From contig NZ_JAUXXP010000039.1 in assembly GCF_030684895.1 (NCBI RefSeq), forward strand, positions 21,947 to 85,946: 64,000 nucleotides of DNA, in the 5' to 3' direction. The first letter of the stretch is position 1. Every line of letters starts with the position of its first letter. This DNA comes from Pseudomonas sp. (lineage in GTDB: Bacteria > Pseudomonadota > Gammaproteobacteria > Pseudomonadales > Pseudomonadaceae). This document shows, in pieces, positions 9,500 through 17,196 of the stretch. The notes beneath the pieces are model-generated. The model saw nothing but the letters and a program-made list of their open reading frames with translations. It was not told the DNA's origin and did no database searches. The position numbers were made by a program, and so were the translations under genes.

Positions 9500-10189
9500 T
9501 CAGCTCTTGGTGGAGAAACGGTAACCCGTGCCACGTACAGTCTGCACCAGGTTTTCGTAAACCTCGCCAAGCGCTTTGCGCAGGCGGCGGATATGCACGT
9601 CGACGGTACGCTCCTCGACATACACGTTGCCACCCCAGACCTGATCGAGCAGCTGACCACGGGTGTAGGCGCGCTCCTGGTGGGTCATAAAGAACTGCAG
9701 CAGGCGGTATTCGGTGGGGCCCATTTCGGCCGGTTTGCCGTCGATGGTCACGCGGTGGCTGACCGGGTCGAGTAGCAGGCCACCGACTTCGATCGGCCCC
9801 TCGCTGTCGGTCGGGCCGGCACGGCGCAGCACGGCCTTGAGGCGGGCGACCAGTTCACGCGGGGAGAACGGCTTGGTGATGTAGTCGTCGGCGCCGACTT
9901 CCAGGCCCTGGATCTTGTTGTCCTCTTCGCCCTTGGCGGTGAGCATGATGATCGGAATATCGCCGGTCAGCTCATCGCGCTTGAGGCGCCGCGCCAGTTC
10001 GATGCCGCTGGTGCCGGGGAGCATCCAGTCGAGCAGGATCAGATCGGGTTTGCGGTCGACGATGATGGCGTGCGCCTGCTGGGTGTTCTCCGCTTCCAGG
10101 CACTCGTAGCCGGCCATTTCCAGGGCTACGGCGATCATTTCACGGATCGGTGCTTCGTCATCGACGATCAGGATGTTCTTGCCAACCAT
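9500..10189 (-). CDS. phoB: Phosphate regulon response regulator PhoB
   Basis: OmpR-family transcription factor that activates pst and other phosphate-starvation genes by binding Pho boxes. The 229-aa protein has a receiver domain ([13 protein letters not shown], phospho-acceptor Asp in [43 protein letters not shown]) and a winged helix ([45 protein letters not shown]). A matching Pho box lies 54 bases upstream of its start, consistent with autoregulation. It is divergent in function but not in strand from ubiA behind it. Confidence 0.97.
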   Translation of the reverse strand: MVGKNILIVDDEAPIREMIAVALEMAGYECLEAENTQQAHAIIVDRKPDLILLDWMLPGTSGIELARRLKRDELTGDIPIIMLTAKGEEDNKIQGLEVGADDYITKPFSPRELVARLKAVLRRAGPTDSEGPIEVGGLLLDPVSHRVTIDGKPAEMGPTEYRLLQFFMTHQERAYTRGQLLDQVWGGNVYVEERTVDVHIRRLRKALGEVYENLVQTVRGTGYRFSTKS

Positions 10190-10242
10190 GGGTCAAGCCT
10201 CGGGTCATCTCGCTGTAATGGGCTGCATTAGATAACGGAATT

Positions 10243-10260
10243 ATTGCAGCGATATGACAG
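10243..10260 (-). promoter_or_regulatory. Pho box upstream of phoB
   Basis: On the minus strand the sequence reads CTGTCAT-ATCG-CTGCAAT: two 7-mers spaced by 4 bases, the first a perfect match to the PhoB half-site CTGTCAT and the second matching 5 of 7. It lies 54 bases before the phoB ATG, in the gap between ubiA and phoB, as expected for PhoB autoactivation of phoBR. Confidence 0.75.
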
Positions 10261-10280
10261 GCGCGCGGCAAAGCTTCTTT

Positions 10281-11174
10281 CTAGCTGCGCAAGGCGTAGT
10301 CCAGTACCAGACCGATAAAGATCGCCAAGCCTGCCCAATGGTTGTGCAGAAAGGCATTGAAACAGGCCATCGGCTTGCGGTTGCGGGTCTTGTGAAACTC
10401 CCAGGCAAAGCAGCCGGCGGCCACCAGCAGGCCGAGGTGGAAGTACAGGCCCAGCTCGAAGCGCGCCGCCGCCAGCATCAGGCAGAGCAGCGCCAGCCCC
10501 TGGAGGATGACGATAATCAGGCGGTCGGCATCGCCAAACAGAATGGCAGTAGAGCGCACGCCGATCTTCAGGTCGTCTTCGCGGTCGGCCATGGCGTAGT
10601 AGGTGTCGTAGGCCACTGTCCAGAGCAGGTTAGCGATATACAGCAGCCAGGCTTCCGGCGGCAGATTGCCGGTTTCGGCGGTAAACGCCATCGGCATGCC
10701 CCAGGAAAACGCCGCACCGAGCACCACCTGTGGGTAGAAGGTGTAGCGCTTCATAAAGGGGTAACAGGCGGCCAGAGCCAGGCCGCCGAACGACAGCCAG
10801 ATGGTGGTGGCGTTGGTAAACAGCACCAGCACAAAGCTGGCCGCCACCAGCACGGCGAACAGGATCAACGCCTCGCGCGGTTGGATCTTGCCGCTGGCCA
10901 GCGGCCGCGCCTTGGTGCGGCTGACATGGCCGTCGAAGTTGCGGTCGGCATAATCGTTGATCACGCAGCCGGCGGCGCGCATCAGCAATACGCCGACTAC
11001 GAAGATAAACAGGTTTTTCGCGCTCGGCACGCCCTCGGCCGCCACCCACAAGGCCCACAGCGTTGGCCACAGCAGCAGGTAGATGCCGATGGGCTTGTCC
11101 AGGCGCATCAGCTGGATAAAGTCCCAGGCGCGCGGGTGCAGGCGGTTGAGTGAATGCAGCAGGCGGGTATACAT
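10281..11174 (-). CDS. ubiA: 4-hydroxybenzoate polyprenyltransferase UbiA
   Basis: Integral membrane enzyme that attaches the polyprenyl tail to 4-hydroxybenzoate in ubiquinone synthesis. The protein has the two Asp-rich prenyl-diphosphate motifs: [20 protein letters not shown] near residue 75 and [21 protein letters not shown] near 200, with about eight hydrophobic helices between and after. The ORF track begins at an ATG five codons upstream; [19 protein letters not shown] (start 11174, 297 aa) matches the family's usual N-terminus better. It follows ubiC on the same strand, separated by a small repeat element, so the two ubiquinone steps are probably in one operon. Confidence 0.95.
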   Translation of the reverse strand: MYTRLLHSLNRLHPRAWDFIQLMRLDKPIGIYLLLWPTLWALWVAAEGVPSAKNLFIFVVGVLLMRAAGCVINDYADRNFDGHVSRTKARPLASGKIQPREALILFAVLVAASFVLVLFTNATTIWLSFGGLALAACYPFMKRYTFYPQVVLGAAFSWGMPMAFTAETGNLPPEAWLLYIANLLWTVAYDTYYAMADREDDLKIGVRSTAILFGDADRLIIVILQGLALLCLMLAAARFELGLYFHLGLLVAAGCFAWEFHKTRNRKPMACFNAFLHNHWAGLAIFIGLVLDYALRS

Positions 11175-11216
11175 CGAGCGCGTCTCCATGCGAGGTGCGG
11201 CTGATTATACGGAGGG

Positions 11217-11290
11217 CGTAGGGTGGATCACGCTTTATCGATCCACCAGGGTGGCTGCAAGGTGGATGTAAAAACGACATCCACCCTACG
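11217..11290. repeat. Small inverted-repeat element (REP/MITE-like) between ubiC and ubiA
   Basis: The 74-bp segment begins CGTAGGGTGGAT and ends ATCCACCCTACG, a perfect 12-bp terminal inverted repeat. Inside are two further stems: GGTGGATC/GATCCACC (11222-11247) and GGTGGATGT/ACATCCACC (11261-11285). Its right end overlaps the ubiC stop codon. This is the organisation of small dispersed bacterial repeats rather than of a classical terminator, since no T run follows. It may stabilise or attenuate the ubiC-ubiA transcript. Confidence 0.7.
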
Positions 11291-11840
11291 GCGTGTCGAG
11301 CTCGGCGGCCTGCCAGAATTCGGGGAGGAACACCTCGGCCACCAGCACCCCCAGTGCACCACGGCTAAAGCACGAGCGGCGTGCCCACAGGCGCTCGCTG
11401 CAGGCGTCTGCTGGCAGCCACTGCGCCGGGTAGCGGCATACCTGCAGTTCGCCACGGTCAAAGGCGCGGTCACTGAACAGCAACTCACCCAGCGAGCGGC
11501 TGCCGAGTTGCTCCAGCGCCAGGCCGGAGCCTTCCAGGGCGCTGCGCGCCGCCACGCTGCGGGCGAATACCCAGGGCTGGCCGTGACCGCGTAGGTACAC
11601 CTCGCGCACCCAGCCCTGGCTGCCGCTGACTACGCCCAGCGCGTTGCACTCATCGCTGCGCAGGCGCTGCCAGCCTTCATGCAGCGGGGTGACGCTGAAG
11701 CCATCGGCTGACAGCGCGGTCAGACGCCGCGTCAGCGAATCCTCATTGAATAGCCAATCGCGCACCGCAGCAGTGGGCGCAGGGTGCAGTTGGTTGGCGG
11801 TCAGCCAGCGCGGCGGATGAGCGAGAGCGGCGTGGGGCAC
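11286..11840 (-). CDS. ubiC: Chorismate lyase UbiC
   Basis: Cytoplasmic enzyme converting chorismate to 4-hydroxybenzoate and pyruvate, the first committed ubiquinone step. The 184-aa protein has the family pattern: WLFNEDSLTRRL near residue 30, VSGSQGWVREVYLRGHGQPWVFARSV with the substrate-binding arginine in WVREV, and LGELLF followed by RSCFSRGALGVLVAEVFLPEF near the end. It precedes ubiA on the same strand. Its stop codon lies inside a repeat element, so the last residues (AELDTP) may partly derive from it. Confidence 0.93.
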   Translation of the reverse strand: MPHAALAHPPRWLTANQLHPAPTAAVRDWLFNEDSLTRRLTALSADGFSVTPLHEGWQRLRSDECNALGVVSGSQGWVREVYLRGHGQPWVFARSVAARSALEGSGLALEQLGSRSLGELLFSDRAFDRGELQVCRYPAQWLPADACSERLWARRSCFSRGALGVLVAEVFLPEFWQAAELDTP

Positions 11841-12055
11841 GGGCAGGTTTCACCGTAGGCAGAGGCGCGCGAGTCTAACATGGGCCTTGGGCCCGGACAG
11901 GTAGCAGCAGGCGCGGCGATTGGCCGCTACGCCGGGCAGAACCCGACTTTGGTTGGCCTCTATGGCGCGCTATTCATCGCCCGGCGGCTTGGCGCCCCTG
12001 CACATATGCGGTAGTTTCCCCGGCGCAATAGCCGTGTGATCCGCCTGAGGTAGTT

Positions 12056-12223
12056 ATGAAGAAGTGGCAATGTGTAGTCTGTGGACTGATTTACGACGAG
12101 AGCCAAGGCTGGCCTGATGAGGGCATCGCCGCCGGTACGCTCTGGCAGGATGTCCCGGAAGACTGGCTGTGCCCCGACTGTGGCGTGGGCAAGCTTGATT
12201 TTGAAATGATCGAAATCGGTTGA
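12056..12223 (+). CDS. rubA: Rubredoxin (first copy)
   Basis: Small cytoplasmic iron carrier of 55 aa, too short for the ORF track: ATG 12056 to TGA 12221-12223. The sequence starts [19 protein letters not shown] and has the second iron-binding pair in [19 protein letters not shown], so both CxxC motifs are intact and spaced as in rubredoxins. Electrons would come from the rubredoxin reductase encoded two genes downstream and could serve alkane hydroxylases or oxidative-stress enzymes. A terminator-like stem separates it from the second rubredoxin gene. Confidence 0.95.
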   Translation: MKKWQCVVCGLIYDESQGWPDEGIAAGTLWQDVPEDWLCPDCGVGKLDFEMIEIG

Positions 12224-12240
12224 GTCCAGGCTGTGACAAG

Positions 12241-12264
12241 CGGCGACCCAAGGGTCGCCGTTTT
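12241..12264 (+). terminator. Rho-independent terminator after the first rubredoxin gene
   Basis: CGGCGACC-CAAG-GGTCGCCG followed by TTTT(GTTT) lies 18 bases after the stop codon, with an 8-bp GC-rich stem and a U tract. Confidence 0.8.
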
Positions 12265-12322
12265 GTTTAGCGAGTGCGCATACTGAATACCCCGAATGAG
12301 CTGAATAAGCGCCGAGGTGTTT

Positions 12323-12490
12323 ATGCGCAAGTGGCAGTGTGTGGTGTGCGGTTTTATCTATGACGAAGCCCTCGGCCTGCCCGATGAAGGCATCGCCCCT
12401 GGCACGGCCTGGGAAGATATTCCCGCCGATTGGCTGTGCCCCGATTGCGGCGTCGGCAAGATGGATTTCGAGATGATCGAGATCGCCTGA
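12323..12490 (+). CDS. Rubredoxin (second copy)
   Basis: A second 55-aa rubredoxin (ATG 12323 to TGA 12490) starting [18 protein letters not shown] and ending [19 protein letters not shown]. Both CxxC pairs are intact. It is very similar to the first copy, so the pair looks like a tandem duplication that is also usual for pseudomonads. It lies 63 bases ahead of the rubredoxin reductase gene with no terminator between, so these two are probably cotranscribed. Confidence 0.95.
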   Translation: MRKWQCVVCGFIYDEALGLPDEGIAPGTAWEDIPADWLCPDCGVGKMDFEMIEIA

Positions 12491-12553
12491 GCCGCGTCAG
12501 CCCTGAAATCTATTACGGCCGCCGCAGTGCGCGGCCTGTGTGAGGAATGCAGC

Positions 12554-13702
12554 ATGAGCGCACCTGTCGTCATCGTCGGCACCGGCCTGGCCGGCTACAA
12601 CCTGGCCCGTGAGTTTCGCAAGCTGGACAGCGAAACCCCGCTGCTACTGATCACCGCCGACGACGGTCGCTCGTACTCCAAACCCATGCTGTCCACCGGC
12701 TTTGCCAAGAACAAGGACGCCGATGGCCTGAGCATGGCCGAGCCGGGCGCCATGGCCGAGCAGCTCAAGGCGGAAGTACGCACCCACACCCGCATCAGCG
12801 GCATCGATGCGGGCCACAAGCAGCTGTGGATCGGTGAAGAGGCCGTGCCCTATCGCGACCTGGTGCTGGGCTGGGGCGCCGAGGTGATTCGTGTGCCGGT
12901 CGAAGGTGATGCCGATGATGCGATCTTCTCGATCAACGACCTGGAAGATTACGCGCGCTTTCGCACGGCGGCGGCCGGCAAGCAGCGCGTCCTGCTGTTG
13001 GGCGCCGGGCTGATCGGTTGTGAGTTTGCCAACGACCTGAGCCTGGGTGGCTATCAGGTCGAGCTGGTCGCACCCTGCGAACAGGTGATGCCAGGCTTGC
13101 TGCATCCGGCTGCCGCCGCTGCAGTTCAAGCTGGTCTGGAAGGGTTGGGCGCGCGCTTTCACCTCGGCCCGGTGCTGGCCAGCCTGAATCACCAAGGCGA
13201 TGTGTTGGAAGCGCACTTGTCCGACGGCACGCTGATCGAGTGTGACTTGGTGCTGTCTGCCGTAGGGCTGCGTCCGCGTATCGAGCTGGCGGCTGCGGCC
13301 GGGCTGGCGGTCAACCGTGGGGTGGTGGTCGACCGCCAGCTGCGCACCTCCCACGCCAATATCTACGCCCTGGGTGACTGCGCCGAGGTTGACGGGATCA
13401 ACCTGCTCTACGTCATGCCGCTGATGACCAGCGCGCGTGCCCTGGCGCAAACCCTGGCCGGCACCCCGACGGCGGTGAGCTACGGGCCGATGCCGGTCAC
13501 GGTAAAAACCCCGGTCTGCCCGCTGGTGGTTTCGCCGCCACCACGCGGCCTGCAAGGCGAGTGGAGCGTGGAGGGCAGCGGCGCCGATATCAAGGCGCTG
13601 TGCCATGACAGCAGTGGCGCGCTGCTCGGTTATGCGCTGACCGGTACGGCCGTGCAGGATAAATTGGCCCTGAATAAGCTGCTGCCTGCGCTTTTGGCCT
13701 GA
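12554..13702 (+). CDS. Rubredoxin-NAD(+) reductase
   Basis: FAD flavoprotein that passes electrons from NADH to rubredoxin. The 382-aa protein has an N-terminal FAD-binding Rossmann motif ([17 protein letters not shown]), a second dinucleotide motif for NADH ([18 protein letters not shown], near residue 145) and the second FAD motif [10 protein letters not shown] near 275. ATG 12554 is chosen over the ORF-track start at 12527 because it has GAGGAATG upstream and places the Rossmann strand at the N-terminus. Its position after two rubredoxin genes makes the assignment specific within the larger pyridine nucleotide-disulphide reductase family. Confidence 0.93.
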   Translation: MSAPVVIVGTGLAGYNLAREFRKLDSETPLLLITADDGRSYSKPMLSTGFAKNKDADGLSMAEPGAMAEQLKAEVRTHTRISGIDAGHKQLWIGEEAVPYRDLVLGWGAEVIRVPVEGDADDAIFSINDLEDYARFRTAAAGKQRVLLLGAGLIGCEFANDLSLGGYQVELVAPCEQVMPGLLHPAAAAAVQAGLEGLGARFHLGPVLASLNHQGDVLEAHLSDGTLIECDLVLSAVGLRPRIELAAAAGLAVNRGVVVDRQLRTSHANIYALGDCAEVDGINLLYVMPLMTSARALAQTLAGTPTAVSYGPMPVTVKTPVCPLVVSPPPRGLQGEWSVEGSGADIKALCHDSSGALLGYALTGTAVQDKLALNKLLPALLA

Positions 13703-13888
13703 ATGGCGGGCGTTCTGTCGGATATGCCACAAAATTGCCTGGTTTAACTGTCGGACAAGACTGGCGCAGGGCCCAATGGCATGCCATCCTCCCTCAGTCT
13801 GCCGCAGCCTAGAGCTGTTGCGGCGCCTTGGTATCTGCTCGCGCAGAGCAGCCCGGACACAACAACAAAAAACCGTAAAGAGGCATTT

Positions 13889-14161
13889 ATGCGTAAACCG
13901 GAACTCGCCGCCGCTATCGCCGATAAGGCGGATCTGACTAAAGATCAGGCAAACCGTGTACTTAACGCGGTACTCGAAGAAATCACCAACGCACTGAACC
14001 GCAAGGACAGCGTCACCCTGGTGGGCTTCGGTACTTTCGTGCAACGCCATCGCGGTGCTCGCACCGGTAAAAACCCGCAAACCGGCGAGCCGGTAAAGAT
14101 CAAGGCCAGCAACACCGTCGCCTTCAAACCGGGCAAGTCCCTGAAAGATGCTGTAAATTAA
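13889..14161 (+). CDS. HU-family DNA-binding protein
   Basis: Nucleoid protein that bends DNA without strong sequence preference. From ATG 13889 (upstream AAAGAGG) the product is 90 aa: MRKPELAAAIADKADLTKDQ, then VTLVGFGTFVQRHRGARTGKNP with the GFGxF core and beta-arm, ending VAFKPGKSLKDAVN. The ORF-track start at 13781 adds a spurious leader. It is the last gene in the conserved chromosomal order; the accessory island starts immediately after its terminator, so this locus may serve as the attachment neighbourhood of the mobile element. HU itself could assist recombination, but that is only a suggestion. Confidence 0.95.
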   Translation: MRKPELAAAIADKADLTKDQANRVLNAVLEEITNALNRKDSVTLVGFGTFVQRHRGARTGKNPQTGEPVKIKASNTVAFKPGKSLKDAVN

Positions 14162-14170
14162 ACACAGAGC

Positions 14171-14374
14171 GTTTCATTTTCTGTGGATAAGTTCTGCAAA
14201 GCCCCGTAATTCGGGGCTTTGCGCTATCCGAGGTAAGTGAAATTATCGAAACGGTGTTTCATTAAATACTCAAAAGAAAAAGTGATCGCATTGAAGCAGT
14301 AGCGTTTCATTATTGACGCCCATTTAGCCTGTCTATAGGCTTCCGTGCTCGTGAAAAAAGCGCGGTGTTTCATT
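14171..14374 (+). repeat. Four direct repeats of GTTTCATT at the left end of the island
   Basis: The octamer GTTTCATT occurs at 14171, 14256, 14304 and 14367, always in the same orientation. Copies 1 and 3 share AGCGTTTCATT and copies 2 and 4 share CGGTGTTTCATT, so two alternating versions exist. All lie between the HU stop codon and the start of the first recombinase gene. Iterated short sites at element ends are typical binding arrays for recombinases, so I infer an end or arm-site array. The right-hand counterpart is not in this window as far as I can see. Confidence 0.55.
14196..14222 (+). terminator. HU gene terminator
   Basis: GCAAAGCCCCG-TAATT-CGGGGCTTTGC, an 11-bp perfect stem 35 bases after the HU stop codon. 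It marks the last clear core-chromosome signal before the island. Confidence 0.8.
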
Positions 14375-15591
14375 TGAAGAATTCAGTCTTTTCGCTCACT
14401 ACCGTCGTCTTCGATAAATTGGGCGGTATAAAACTAAAGCTAGTAACTGAAAGTAGTCAGGTTGATATATTTGCCGGCGCGTATGCTTTGCAACGATTCG
14501 ACAATGGTTCGAAGCCAAATACCATACGAGTTGATCAGAGCTCAATTCTGATCCTGTATCGGTTCTGTGAAATTCAAAAAATAGATTTGATTGAGCGCAT
14601 CGCAAATCTTAATCCGCTTACTATCGGTGAAATTGAGTCTTTCTCATCGTATTGCGGCTTTGCTCAACAGAGCGGCGAGCAGGTTAATCCGAATTGGTAT
14701 GGTGCCCGCATGCGAGGTGCTAAAAAATTTATAGATTACCTGTGGCTGTTCTATGAGGGACGGTGCGCTCGAAACTTAGAGCAACTCAAAATTGCTAAGC
14801 GTTCGTATGAGAGGATGACTGCCGGCTTCAAGTTGTATATGAAAGCCCCTTACAGGGGCGATAAAAAAGACAGGGTCGGCCTTACTCCTGCACTTCAGGC
14901 TAAATTCATTGCAATTATTGACCCTGATGAGAGCAATAATTTAAATCCTTGGAAGATTTATAAGGTGCGATGGAGAAATTATATTCTCCTGCTTCTATTG
15001 ATGTTGGGCGGAAATCGTAAAGGTGAGACGTTGTTGTTGAAGCTGAACAATTTCCAGCTTACAGGAATGCGAAAGTATTACGACATCGTCAAGAACAAAG
15101 ATGTGATTGATTATCCTCGCGCTGAGTCCCCCTCAGTTAAAACACTCGGCCGGCAGGTGGTGTTGCATGATCAACTGGCCGCATTAGTTGAACACTACAT
15201 TGTGAATGTCAGAAAAGAATTCATCGGCTGGCAGTCAACAAGCTATGTCTTCCTGTCTTACCGGGATGGGCGTCCTCTTTCAGTGCAGACTCCTAATTCA
15301 ATCCTGAATGAACTTATAAAACAATATCCAGAATTTGTGGGTCTTCTCAGCCCCCATCGCCTTCGCAATACGTTTCATGATCTTTTGAATCAGGCACTGG
15401 ATAGAAAATTTAAGGGTGAAAGTGGTTTAAGTCGTAAGGTTTTAAAAGCACCTATTCAGGAGGCGGCAGGCGGTTGGGCTAAGAATAGTAATATGCCTGA
15501 GCATTATGCTAAAGGATCGATACAAGCCAAAGTAGCTGAGTTACAAGCCCTACTCCAGCAAGAAGCCCTTAAGCCACAACTGGTTGATTAA
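14365..15591 (+). CDS. Tyrosine recombinase-like protein 1 of a multi-recombinase module
   Basis: 408 aa in the track from GTG 14365; that start lies inside the fourth GTTTCATT repeat, so the true start may be the TTG at 14374 or another codon downstream. The C-terminal half has the phage-integrase pattern: first arginine in LLLLMLGGNRKGETLLLKL, HxxR in LSPHRLRNTFHDLLN, and a candidate nucleophile Tyr in MPEHYAKGS. This supports a DNA strand-cleaving recombinase. The gene is AT-rich compared with everything to its left. Its TAA is directly followed by the ATG of the next recombinase, pointing to coupled translation. It resembles, from memory, the recombinase of gamma-mobile-trio islands; that needs a profile search. 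Confidence 0.8.
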   Translation: MFHLKNSVFSLTTVVFDKLGGIKLKLVTESSQVDIFAGAYALQRFDNGSKPNTIRVDQSSILILYRFCEIQKIDLIERIANLNPLTIGEIESFSSYCGFAQQSGEQVNPNWYGARMRGAKKFIDYLWLFYEGRCARNLEQLKIAKRSYERMTAGFKLYMKAPYRGDKKDRVGLTPALQAKFIAIIDPDESNNLNPWKIYKVRWRNYILLLLLMLGGNRKGETLLLKLNNFQLTGMRKYYDIVKNKDVIDYPRAESPSVKTLGRQVVLHDQLAALVEHYIVNVRKEFIGWQSTSYVFLSYRDGRPLSVQTPNSILNELIKQYPEFVGLLSPHRLRNTFHDLLNQALDRKFKGESGLSRKVLKAPIQEAAGGWAKNSNMPEHYAKGSIQAKVAELQALLQQEALKPQLVD

Positions 15592-17196
15592 ATGAAAGAA
15601 CTCCATAGTCAGAGGGTGTTGTCCGGCAACGATGAACTTTCAGATTTTTTGCCGGGAGGCACTTTTGTAAAAAGTCGATTGGGCTATGACATCGAATTAT
15701 TTGATGAGTATGGTGGCTTTCGGTCTGCAATAAAACTGCCGGATGATACGGGTGAGTTTGTTTATCTTACATCACAGTATCTTAATCTGTTGGATTTTGA
15801 GTTAAGTGAGATTGCGAGGAGTTATCTAAGATATATCTTGGAGAGATATCATGCTTCAACTGTTAGAATTAAATATAAGTTTCTTGATTTGTTTGCCCGT
15901 GAGATGTCCAAAGGAGTTCATATCAACGACTTCTTGGAAAATATTTCTGTGCTTGAAAATAAAGAAAAGGCAGCATATATCTCTGCTTGTAAGGAATTTT
16001 TGAAGTTTCTATTGCTTTGCGGCTATGAAGATCTTTCACTTGAAGTGTATGAGGATTTCCATAAACTTCGAAATTATTCAGGTAAAGAAAATGCCTATTT
16101 AGCTCTATTTGTAATGGATGATGCCAGAGGGCCATTTACTAGAGAGGAAGTTTCCGTACTGTCAGGTCAGGTTAATAACCAGGCACTTCCGTTGGAATTT
16201 CGCTTGGTGTTAGATCTGTGTTTGTGTTTTGGGTTGAGACCAATACAAATTTCTTTATTGAAAAGAAAAGATTTTATTAAAGATAGTAGGAGCGGATTGT
16301 ATTATCTTAACGTGCCGCGCGTGAAGCAAGATTCGCGCAATCGGCGAGTTCAATTCAGCTCTCGAATACTCACGGAAAGAACTGCAAGTCTTATTCAGTC
16401 TTACATAGATTCTGCAAAAAATCCCGATGGTATTGATCCTGCAGAGCTACCACTTTTTATTAACTCAAAATCGATAAATTTAGAACGAGACGGAAATACC
16501 TTAGGAAGTCACTACTGGGAAGATGCAGAGCGGTTGTCAAGTGACTATTTCTCAGATGAGTCAAAGCGGGCCATACTCTACCAAAAGTCGAGTGGCAAAA
16601 TTAATTATATCCTTTGGGGAAATGAACATAGGCTGCCATTTTCCCCTCGTACCGGAAAGAAATTCAGTTTGTGTGCATATAGATTTCGTTACACGGTTGG
16701 CACGCAAGCAGTAATGTCCGGTTGTTCGCCAGAAGAGCTTGCCGATTTACTCGATCACAATGATACGAATAGCATTAAACACTACTTCAGATTCACTCAT
16801 GAAATGTGGGAGATTCTAGAAAATGCTACGTTGAGTCGCATTGAACAGAAGCAATTCACAGCTGCTTGGATGAGAGAAGGTGACCTTGTAAATAATATAT
16901 ATAGTCACGTATGTGAACCAAGAAATTTCAATGTCATAGGAAAGTGTGCGTCTCAATCTATATGCTTCGAGGAGCCGGCGGTATCTTGCTATTCGTGTGA
17001 CAGATTTTGTCCTAATAAAGATGTTGTAGCACATGAAAGTGCTTTGGAGGGTTTGGTAGAGCGAAAAGATCGCTTGCTAACCGTCAGCACCGCTAATGTA
17101 GTTTCAGTTATAGACCAGGCCATAGCTGGTTGCCGTGCTGCAATCGCCTACTCTGAAGGGCAGGACGTGGTTCTAATTAATGTGAAGGAAGTCTGA
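15592..17196 (+). CDS. Tyrosine recombinase-like protein 2 with C-terminal Cys cluster
   Basis: 534-aa protein starting at ATG 15592 with no gap after the preceding stop. Integrase landmarks are present: LVLDLCLCFGLRPIQISLLK (first Arg), FRYTVGTQAVMSGCSPEELADLL (second Arg box) and a Tyr in NSIKHYFRFTHE. After the catalytic region comes a Cys-rich stretch (CASQSICFEEPAVSCYSC, then DRFCP) that looks like a small zinc-binding module, a feature of the larger recombinases in multi-recombinase elements. The first box has R-P-I rather than the usual R-xx-E, so activity could be reduced. AT-rich coding, same operon as its neighbours. Confidence 0.8.
   Translation: MKELHSQRVLSGNDELSDFLPGGTFVKSRLGYDIELFDEYGGFRSAIKLPDDTGEFVYLTSQYLNLLDFELSEIARSYLRYILERYHASTVRIKYKFLDLFAREMSKGVHINDFLENISVLENKEKAAYISACKEFLKFLLLCGYEDLSLEVYEDFHKLRNYSGKENAYLALFVMDDARGPFTREEVSVLSGQVNNQALPLEFRLVLDLCLCFGLRPIQISLLKRKDFIKDSRSGLYYLNVPRVKQDSRNRRVQFSSRILTERTASLIQSYIDSAKNPDGIDPAELPLFINSKSINLERDGNTLGSHYWEDAERLSSDYFSDESKRAILYQKSSGKINYILWGNEHRLPFSPRTGKKFSLCAYRFRYTVGTQAVMSGCSPEELADLLDHNDTNSIKHYFRFTHEMWEILENATLSRIEQKQFTAAWMREGDLVNNIYSHVCEPRNFNVIGKCASQSICFEEPAVSCYSCDRFCPNKDVVAHESALEGLVERKDRLLTVSTANVVSVIDQAIAGCRAAIAYSEGQDVVLINVKEV

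Noticed and set aside
12644-14080. 478-aa minus-strand ORF across rubredoxin reductase and HU
   Set aside because: Antisense of two recognised genes and no domain pattern.
14365-14367. GTG 14365 as a secure start for recombinase 1
   Set aside because: It lies within a repeated motif and has a weak ribosome site; the exact start is left open.
14171-14374. Possible CRISPR or iteron origin from repeated GTTTCATT
   Set aside because: The repeats are only 8-12 bases, irregularly spaced and limited to four copies; no cas or replication gene adjoins. A recombinase end array fits better.
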